Part shown: piece after piece, positions 33,671 through 38,675 of the stretch
Position numbering within the stretch: position 1 is the stretch's first letter
Layout of the letters: the number at the start of each line of letters is the position of its first letter
Assembly (NCBI GenBank): GCA_015069695.1
Contig: JADCRZ010000052.1
Location: forward strand, 1 to 38,675
DNA length: 38,675 bases
Origin: Williamsia sp.
GTDB taxonomy: Bacteria > Bacteroidota > Bacteroidia > Chitinophagales > Chitinophagaceae
Direction of reading: 5' to 3'
The notes under the pieces: model-generated
What the model saw: only the letters and a program-made list of their open reading frames with translations
Told to the model about the DNA's origin: nothing
Database searches by the model: none
Made by a program: the position numbers and the translations under genes

Positions 33671-34249
33671 GTGAATACACACAAAAAAATCATCATCCTT
33701 ACTGCTCCTTCAGGAGCCGGCAAAACCTCCATTACCAGGTACTTGCTCAACAATTTCTCCCGCCTGGCATTCTCGGTGTCTGCGGCTACCCGTGCCCCCC
33801 GGGGAGAGGAACGGAATGGGATAGATTATTACTTTATCAGCACCGAAGATTTTAACCGGAAAATAAAGGCGAACGAATTTGTAGAATGGGAAATGGTGTA
33901 TGAAGGCAAATACTACGGCACGCTGAAAAGTGAGTTTCACCGCATCTGGAAAGAAGGCAGGATTCCGGTGCTGGACATTGATGTAAAAGGGGCCATTCAT
34001 GTGCAGCAGCAATACCCGGAAAGCACCTTATCGCTTTTTATCGAACCTCCTTCTGTAGAAGAACTCAAGCGCCGGCTCATCAGCCGCGGCACGGAAAGTC
34101 CGGAAGCACTGCAGGCCAGGGTCAACAAAGCCTCTTATGAAATTTCTTTCAAACATCATTTCAATAAAATTATCGTCAACGATCAGCTGGAGAAAGCCTG
34201 CGGGGAGGCTGCTCAAGCCGTTCGCTCCTTTATAGGTGATAACAGCTGA
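33671..34249 (+). CDS. gmk: Guanylate kinase
   Basis: This protein of 192 residues makes GDP from GMP and ATP. The P-loop is at residues 12-20 (APSGAGKTS), followed by the GMP-binding motif RAPRGEERNGIDYYFIS and DIDVKGAIHVQQ. The GTG at 33671 is chosen as start because translation from it (MNTHKKIIIL) begins right before the P-loop, at the family length. The ORF could be extended to a TTG at 33641, but the added residues look unlike Gmk. It follows the esterase gene by about 70 bases and precedes the CNNM-type gene. Confidence 0.95.
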   Translation: MNTHKKIIILTAPSGAGKTSITRYLLNNFSRLAFSVSAATRAPRGEERNGIDYYFISTEDFNRKIKANEFVEWEMVYEGKYYGTLKSEFHRIWKEGRIPVLDIDVKGAIHVQQQYPESTLSLFIEPPSVEELKRRLISRGTESPEALQARVNKASYEISFKHHFNKIIVNDQLEKACGEAAQAVRSFIGDNS

Positions 34250-34298
34250 GGCTAAGCCCTTCCCGGCGTTAATTTTTTTTATTTACATTCGTATCGCT

Positions 34299-35579
34299 AT
34301 GATCAACTTACGCACGATCGGTTATATTGTGTTGGCCATCATTCTTGCCGGTTTCTTTGCGGGCCTCCAGGTGGCATTTGTAAGCATCAGCAAATTAACC
34401 ATTGAGCTAAAAAAGAAACAAGGCCGCCGCAGCGGTATTCTGCTATCCAACTTTATCGACCATCCTACCAAATTCATTGGTTCTACCCTGGTAGGATACA
34501 GTCTTTTCCTGGTCATATACGGACTCCTGATCGGAGAAATGCTGTTGCCCATCTGGAACTGGCTCCGGACCAAACAGCATATACCCGACAACTATGTAAA
34601 TATCATCCGCATTCCTTTTGAGACCCTGACTGCTACAACGATTGTTCTCCTGCTCGGCCAGTTTCTGCCCCGGGCCATCTGGCGGGTAAAGAATGAATGG
34701 ATCCTGACAGGACTCGTTTCTTCTGTCACTAAATTCTTTTACAAGATATTCCATCCTATTTCTTCCGCGCTGGTATATATCTCCGAAGGCATCCTGAAGT
34801 ATTTATTCAACGTGCGCATCGATGAAAAAAAAGAAGCATTTTCCCGCTCTGACCTGGAGCACTTTTTTCTCCAGTCCAGCGACCAGGATGCCGATAACCA
34901 GGACCTCAACACCGAGCTGTTTGAAAATGCGCTTTCGCTTCATACCATCAAGATCCGCAAATGCCTGGTTCCCCGGAAGGAAATCATCGGCATTGATATT
35001 TCTGCTTCTATTGAAGCGGTCAAGGAAAAATTTATCAGCACGCAGCTCAGCAAGCTGCTTGTGTTTGAGCAGAACATCGACCATATCCTGGGCTATGTGC
35101 ACCAGCTTGATCTTTTTAAAAATCCACCCAATGTGCGCGCTATCATGTTGCCCATTCCCGCCGTACCGGAAAGCATGAGCGCCACCGGACTGATATCCAA
35201 GTTCTCGCAGGAGCGCCGGAGCATTGCCTGGGTGGTGGATGAATTTGGCGGAACGGCCGGTATTGTAACGATGGAAGACCTGCTGGAAGAAATTTTCGGA
35301 GAGATAAAGGATGAATACGATACGGAAGATTTTGAAGAGAAAAAGCTGTCTGATGAGGAGTACATCTTCTCGGGCCGGCTGGAACTGGATTATCTCAATG
35401 AGAAGTATGAGCTTGATCTTCCTGAAAACGAATCAGAAACCCTCTCGGGCTTTATCATACACAAACACGAAACCATTCCCAAGCTGAAAGAAAGGATCAT
35501 TATTGGTGACTATGAGTTCGACATCATGAGTGTAAGCGATACCCGGATAGAAATGGTCAGGATGAAAGTTTTAAAATAA
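34299..35579 (+). CDS. CNNM/CBS/CorC-domain membrane protein with altered ion-site motifs
   Basis: This 426-residue protein follows the layout of hemolysin-family/CNNM Mg2+ transporters: an N-terminal transmembrane DUF21 domain (about residues 1-150), a CBS pair (about 195-325, with LVPRKEIIGID and AWVVDEFGGTAGIVTMEDLLEEIFGE), and a C-terminal CorC/HlyC domain. The ATG at 34299 is used; an upstream GTG at 34236 would overlap gmk. In the membrane domain several otherwise conserved residues differ from what I expect: AGLQ where the family has SGxE (Gln24), GYS where it has GNN (Tyr67), and GQFLPR where it has [AG]ExxPK (Gln121, Arg125). The last two lie at or near the metal site of CorC structures. 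Transport activity may be lost or altered. Confidence 0.9.
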   Translation: MINLRTIGYIVLAIILAGFFAGLQVAFVSISKLTIELKKKQGRRSGILLSNFIDHPTKFIGSTLVGYSLFLVIYGLLIGEMLLPIWNWLRTKQHIPDNYVNIIRIPFETLTATTIVLLLGQFLPRAIWRVKNEWILTGLVSSVTKFFYKIFHPISSALVYISEGILKYLFNVRIDEKKEAFSRSDLEHFFLQSSDQDADNQDLNTELFENALSLHTIKIRKCLVPRKEIIGIDISASIEAVKEKFISTQLSKLLVFEQNIDHILGYVHQLDLFKNPPNVRAIMLPIPAVPESMSATGLISKFSQERRSIAWVVDEFGGTAGIVTMEDLLEEIFGEIKDEYDTEDFEEKKLSDEEYIFSGRLELDYLNEKYELDLPENESETLSGFIIHKHETIPKLKERIIIGDYEFDIMSVSDTRIEMVRMKVLK

Positions 35580-35664
35580 GCATCCCTCACTCTGTTTTAA
35601 CCGTACGTTAATCACGGCAAATTATCTGTATTTAGTAGTAATTTCGCCCGTTTTAAATAAACCA

Positions 35665-36513
35665 ATGGCATTTGCAAAGATTTTCAAGAACTCCCCTGAG
35701 AAAGCGGAGATGTCTTTTGTTGACCACCTGGAGGAGCTGAGATGGCATATCATGCGCTCTGTGATTGCGCTGCTGGTCGGTACGGTGATCGTATTTGTTA
35801 AGATGGACTTTTTCTTTGACCGGATCGTGATGGGACCGTCACACAGCGACTTTATCACTTACCGCGCCTTGTGCGGCATCAGCCATCGGATCGGGCTTGG
35901 AGATGCCATGTGCCTGGAAAACATCAACTTAAAACTGATCAGCACGCAGATGGGCGCCCAGTTCCTCATGAGCTTTACCATTGCGTTTGTAGGAGGCTTT
36001 ATCCTGGCCTTTCCCTATGTGTTCTGGGAGTTCTGGAAATTTACCCGGCCGGCGCTGACAGAAAAAGAAAGGCAACGCACCCGGGGCGTTATCTTCTGGG
36101 TTTCACTCTTATTCTTTTCAGGCGTGGCATTCGGGTATTTTTTGATAGCCCCTTACACCGTCAACTTTTTTGCTTCCTACACCCTGAGCCCGCTGATTGC
36201 CAATACCTTCACCATCGAAGATTATATCGACAACATCGTATCGCTTGTACTCGGCACCGGTATTGTGTTCCAGCTGCCGCTCGTGGTATTTTTTCTTTCC
36301 AAGATCGGCGTGCTTTCTCCTGCCTTCCTGCGCACTTCGCGCAAATATGCATTCCTGGTGATCCTGGTCATTGCCGCAGTTATTACACCACCCGACGTGG
36401 TGAGCATGACCATCTGTACGCTTCCACTGCTCTTTTTGTATGAAATCAGTATCTGGATTTCAGCGAGGGCTATTAAAAATGATGAGAAAAAAGAATTGGA
36501 GGAGTGGAGCTAA
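35665..36513 (+). CDS. tatC: Sec-independent protein translocase TatC
   Basis: This 282-residue inner-membrane protein is the receptor subunit of the twin-arginine translocase, which exports folded proteins. The N-terminal VDHLEELRWHIMRS carries the conserved HLEELR (residues 21-26). About six hydrophobic segments follow, including AFVGGFILAFPYVFWEFWKFTRPALTEKER, where Phe-Pro, Glu and the TEKER cytoplasmic loop are conserved. The last helices contain ITPPDVVSM. It is longer than the E. coli protein by an insertion at about residues 62-95 (CGISHRIGLGDAMCLENINLKL), usual in Bacteroidota. No tatA/B gene lies next to it here. Confidence 0.96.
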   Translation: MAFAKIFKNSPEKAEMSFVDHLEELRWHIMRSVIALLVGTVIVFVKMDFFFDRIVMGPSHSDFITYRALCGISHRIGLGDAMCLENINLKLISTQMGAQFLMSFTIAFVGGFILAFPYVFWEFWKFTRPALTEKERQRTRGVIFWVSLLFFSGVAFGYFLIAPYTVNFFASYTLSPLIANTFTIEDYIDNIVSLVLGTGIVFQLPLVVFFLSKIGVLSPAFLRTSRKYAFLVILVIAAVITPPDVVSMTICTLPLLFLYEISIWISARAIKNDEKKELEEWS

Positions 36514-36521
36514 GCATCCTT

Positions 36522-36529
36522 TATATTTG
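36522..36529 (+). promoter_or_regulatory. Candidate -7 box for the M28 peptidase gene
   Basis: TATATTTG matches TAnnTTTG exactly. A TTG lies at 36496-36498, 23 bases upstream, slightly farther than typical. The start codon follows at 36578, giving a leader of about 40 bases. Confidence 0.5.
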
Positions 36530-36577
36530 CCACACGCCAAAACCAAAACATTTATAATTCCATAATCTGTTTATTAC

Positions 36578-38158
36578 ATGAAGCAATTGACAGCATCGCT
36601 GTTGCTGCTTGGCTTGTTTTTGTCGGGCCAGGCACAAAAAAATCCGGAAAAATATGCGGCTACCATCACGGCGGCCGATCTGAAAAAGCACCTCACCATT
36701 GTGGCCGGTGATGATATGCAAGGCCGCGAAACCGGCACTGAAGGACAGAAAAGGGCAGCCGCTTACATAGAAAGCCAGTTCAAATCGCTTGGCCTGCGTG
36801 CCGGCAACAAGGAATCCTTTCAGCAGGTATACCCCTTGATGCAGGATACCATTCTTTCCAGCCATTTACAAATTGGCGGAAAAGAATACGAATTTGGCAA
36901 AGATTACATGCTCTCGGCTACTACCAGTGCCAACAAGAACATCTCTGCGCAGAAGATTGTGTTTGTTGGTTATGGTATCGCTGATTCCGTATACAATGAT
37001 TATACAGGCATTGATGTAAAAGATGCGATCGTGGTGTATGCCCTGGGTGAGCCCAGGCAGGAAGGGCAAAGCGCTGCTCCTGCGCCGGGCGGCCGTGGCG
37101 GATTTAGCAGGGCAGATGCAAGAAAAATGCAGACGGCCATCTCCAAAGGTGCAGCTGCCGTGTTGGTTCTTTCTCCACGCATGGCAACGATTGACGCTAC
37201 GATGGCAGCCAGTCAACGCAGATCAAACCTGTATCCTGCCGGACGCCAGGGGACGGGTTCCGATGCCCTGAACACAGCTACGATTTCGCAGGGCCTGTTT
37301 AAAGAATTGTTTGGAAATGAATTTGCCGACACTGCCTGGAAGAAATTCACCAATTCGGAAAAATTTACAGCGGCCGACTACAAAACTGTCAACAAACCGG
37401 TCGTCTTCAGTTGCCAGAAAAGCAGTGAAGAAAAAGCAAACAGCAGCAATGTGCTGGCTGTACTGGAAGGCACAGATAAAAAGGATGAGTATGTTTTCTT
37501 GACGGCGCATTATGATCACCTGGGTTTAAGAAACGGTGTGATTTATCACGGGGCGGATGATGATGGCAGCGGAACAGTATCGGTACTGGAAATGGCAGAA
37601 GCTTTCGCAAAAGCAAAAGCCGAGGGCAATGGTCCGCGCCGTACCATCGTATTCATGACGGTATCGGGTGAAGAAAAGGGGTTGTGGGGTTCTGCTTACT
37701 ATGGCGATCATCCCCTGTTCCCCCTGGAAAAAACCACCGTCGATCTCAACACCGACATGGTTGGCCGGCTCGATCCCAACCGCACCAACGGCGATTCAAC
37801 CAACTACGTGTACGTGATTGGTGACGACAAGCTCAGCTCTGACCTGAAATCTATCAGCGAAACGGCGAACAACAAATACACCAAGCTGGAACTGGATTAT
37901 AAATACAATGATCCGAAAGATCCTCAACGTATTTATTTCCGCAGCGACCACTACAATTTTGCCCGCAAAGGCGTACCCATCCTTTTCTATTTTGATGGCA
38001 TCCACGCCGACTACCACCGCCCCAGCGACACCGTCGACAAAATCAATTTCGACGTCATGCAAAAAAGAGTCCGCTTCATTTTCCACACCGCCTGGGAAAT
38101 GGCCAACCGGAACGACATGCTGAAACGCGACATCCCCCTGCCGGAGATGAGCAGGTAA
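36578..38158 (+). CDS. Secreted M28-family zinc metallopeptidase
   Basis: This 526-residue protein has a signal peptide (MKQLTASLLLLGLFLSGQAQ). Next comes a region typical of the propeptide/PA-domain arrangement (about residues 30-280, with QGRETGTEGQKRAAAYIESQF). The M28 aminopeptidase core shows the five zinc-ligand positions: His311 in AHYDHLG, the Asp cluster in GADDDGSG (residues 325-332), Glu365/Glu366 in SGEEKG, Asp393 in NTDMVG and His458 in SDHYNF. Such enzymes remove N-terminal amino acids from peptides in the periplasm or outside the cell. It is the last gene in the window, followed by the hairpin at 38220-38276. Confidence 0.94.
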   Translation: MKQLTASLLLLGLFLSGQAQKNPEKYAATITAADLKKHLTIVAGDDMQGRETGTEGQKRAAAYIESQFKSLGLRAGNKESFQQVYPLMQDTILSSHLQIGGKEYEFGKDYMLSATTSANKNISAQKIVFVGYGIADSVYNDYTGIDVKDAIVVYALGEPRQEGQSAAPAPGGRGGFSRADARKMQTAISKGAAAVLVLSPRMATIDATMAASQRRSNLYPAGRQGTGSDALNTATISQGLFKELFGNEFADTAWKKFTNSEKFTAADYKTVNKPVVFSCQKSSEEKANSSNVLAVLEGTDKKDEYVFLTAHYDHLGLRNGVIYHGADDDGSGTVSVLEMAEAFAKAKAEGNGPRRTIVFMTVSGEEKGLWGSAYYGDHPLFPLEKTTVDLNTDMVGRLDPNRTNGDSTNYVYVIGDDKLSSDLKSISETANNKYTKLELDYKYNDPKDPQRIYFRSDHYNFARKGVPILFYFDGIHADYHRPSDTVDKINFDVMQKRVRFIFHTAWEMANRNDMLKRDIPLPEMSR

Positions 38159-38219
38159 TAAGACCGAATGCCGCACATTTCTGTAAGAGAAAATACAAGG
38201 AAAATGTGTAAGAGCCTAT

Positions 38220-38276
38220 AAACCCCGCTACCAGCGCGGCTTTTCGAGAGGAAAAGTTGTATTGGTAGCGGGGTTT
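38220..38276 (+). terminator. Nested hairpin after the M28 gene, likely terminator
   Basis: AAACCCCGCTACCA (38220-38233) pairs perfectly with TGGTAGCGGGGTTT (38263-38276). Inside, CTTTTC (38240-38245) and GAAAAG (38251-38256) form a second perfect stem. The shape resembles the other terminators here (A-run, G/C stem, T-run) but is much longer and two-tiered. Only a short T stretch follows. It may be a terminator of the M28 gene or part of a repeat. Confidence 0.6.
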
Positions 38277-38285
38277 GTATTGTAC

Positions 38286-38559
38286 TGTCTGGAGCCTTGA
38301 TTTACAGGATTAACGTTGTCTCGAACCTTGATTCTAGGGATTTTAGGATGAAGGGGATTGGGTGCTACGCTGAAAGCTTTGCTGGTGGCGGGTTTCAAAC
38401 TTATGCAGTCTTGAACCCGCCCCTACCCCTCCCGGGAGGGGATACGTCTTTTTCACTCCGCATTCACAACTTCGCTTTATCTTCTTTGCTTTCTCATTGC
38501 CGTCTTTTTTTGTCTTGAACCAGGATTACACGGATTAGGGGATTACAGGATTTTTTGGG
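38286..38559. repeat. Degenerate dispersed repeat, three or four copies
   Basis: Copies with the head TGTCT[GCT]GA[AG]CC and a tail of GATT/GGATT/AGGATT units occur at 38286-38312, 38317-38362 and 38511-38559. A head-only copy (GTCTTGAACC) is at 38408-38417. The same head and GGATT tails are seen, with differing spacing. This is not a clean tandem array or CRISPR; unit spacing is irregular. Similar GGATT-rich repeats are familiar from other Bacteroidota genomes by memory only. Confidence 0.6.
38426..38441. repeat. Perfect 16-base palindrome
   Basis: CCCCTCCCGGGAGGGG is a perfect palindrome inside the repeat-rich tail, preceded by a C-rich run. It could be a repeat remnant or a protein-binding site. 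Confidence 0.5.
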
Positions 38560-38604
38560 TCATAGGCCTCACCCAGTTCTTTTTGTCATCCTTTTCTCTT
38601 TGTC

Positions 38605-38665
38605 ATTCCGCCGGGGCGCTTCTTGGTGTTGCATGTGCTGTATGCTTGCGCGCCCCGTGCGGAAT
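38605..38665. repeat. GC-rich inverted repeat near the window edge
   Basis: ATTCCGCCGGGGCGC (38605-38619) pairs with GCGCCCCGTGCGGAAT (38650-38665) except for one substituted base and one extra base. A 30-base spacer separates the arms. GTCATTCC ... GGAATCCC flanks resemble dispersed repeats in this phylum. The element may run on past the window. Confidence 0.55.
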
Positions 38666-38675
38666 CCCTGCGGGG

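Larger units (their letters stand above)
38159..38675. other. 517-base non-coding region rich in hairpins and repeats
   Basis: No believable gene lies here; the only moderately long open frame (38297-38518) crosses the repeats and has no family features. The region holds the nested hairpin at 38220-38276, degenerate repeats at 38286-38559, a palindrome at 38426-38441 and an inverted repeat at 38605-38665. The sequence continues beyond the window edge. Confidence 0.7.

Noticed and set aside
34299-35579. Naming this gene gldE
   Set aside because: GldE has the same domain layout, but the N-terminal pattern (AFVSISKLTIELKKKQG) fits the general hemolysin/CNNM group better.
38297-38518. Plus-strand open frame of 73 codons
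   Set aside because: It runs across the degenerate repeats and the palindrome, with no family features, so it is probably chance.
38286-38559. Possible CRISPR array in the repeat-rich tail
   Set aside because: Copies differ in length and sequence, spacing is irregular, and there is no cas gene.

Overview
This window looks like chromosomal DNA from a member of the Bacteroidota, most probably the family Chitinophagaceae. The reasons are a SusC/SusD outer-membrane importer pair, GldC, a DUF4290 protein next to murA, DUF6089 and DUF6252-type envelope proteins, a T9SS-type C-terminal sorting domain, many lipoproteins with 'LAAxC' lipoboxes, almost no Shine-Dalgarno sequences, and several upstream boxes of the Bacteroidota -7 type (TAnnTTTG). 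No tRNA, rRNA, CRISPR array, transposase or phage gene was seen. Nearly all of the window is protein-coding.

Left part (1-9464, all minus strand). Reading leftwards from 9464 there is a cytoplasmic trypsin-fold protease, a 69-residue protein that resembles a domain inside that protease, a secreted S9 prolyl-oligopeptidase-type peptidase, SusC, a SusD-like lipoprotein and a small lipoprotein, ending at a strong hairpin terminator (106-139). The S9-SusC-SusD-lipoprotein set reads as an oligopeptide capture and import locus. The protease plus small-protein pair is the least explained part of the window.

Middle-left (9587-16988) is a mixed set of single genes: a GH43 glycosidase, a PEBP-family protein, an erythromycin-esterase-family protein, an Mn-type superoxide dismutase with a well-formed promoter, an unknown lipoprotein, the rpmH-rnpA-yidD cluster with a terminator inside it, a two-repeat lipoprotein and glutamate racemase.

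Centre (17046-29592, minus strand) is a long co-directional run: glycosyltransferase, gldC, YqeY-like, CvpA-like, alpha/beta hydrolase, CBS protein, Omp85-like POTRA protein, nadK, DUF6089 protein, uppS, bamA and two OmpH/Skp-type chaperones, closed by a terminator at 17011-17041. It combines outer-membrane protein assembly with the lipid carrier for peptidoglycan synthesis.

Right part (29803-38158, plus strand): DUF4290 protein with an Asn/Arg/Gly-rich tail, murA with Asp in place of the usual catalytic Cys, a secreted esterase with a T9SS tail, gmk, a CNNM/CBS transporter-like protein whose ion-site residues look replaced, tatC and a secreted M28 metallopeptidase. The last 517 bases (38159-38675) hold no gene and are dense in hairpins and degenerate dispersed repeats.

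All functional calls rest on reading motifs by eye. No database search or alignment program was run.
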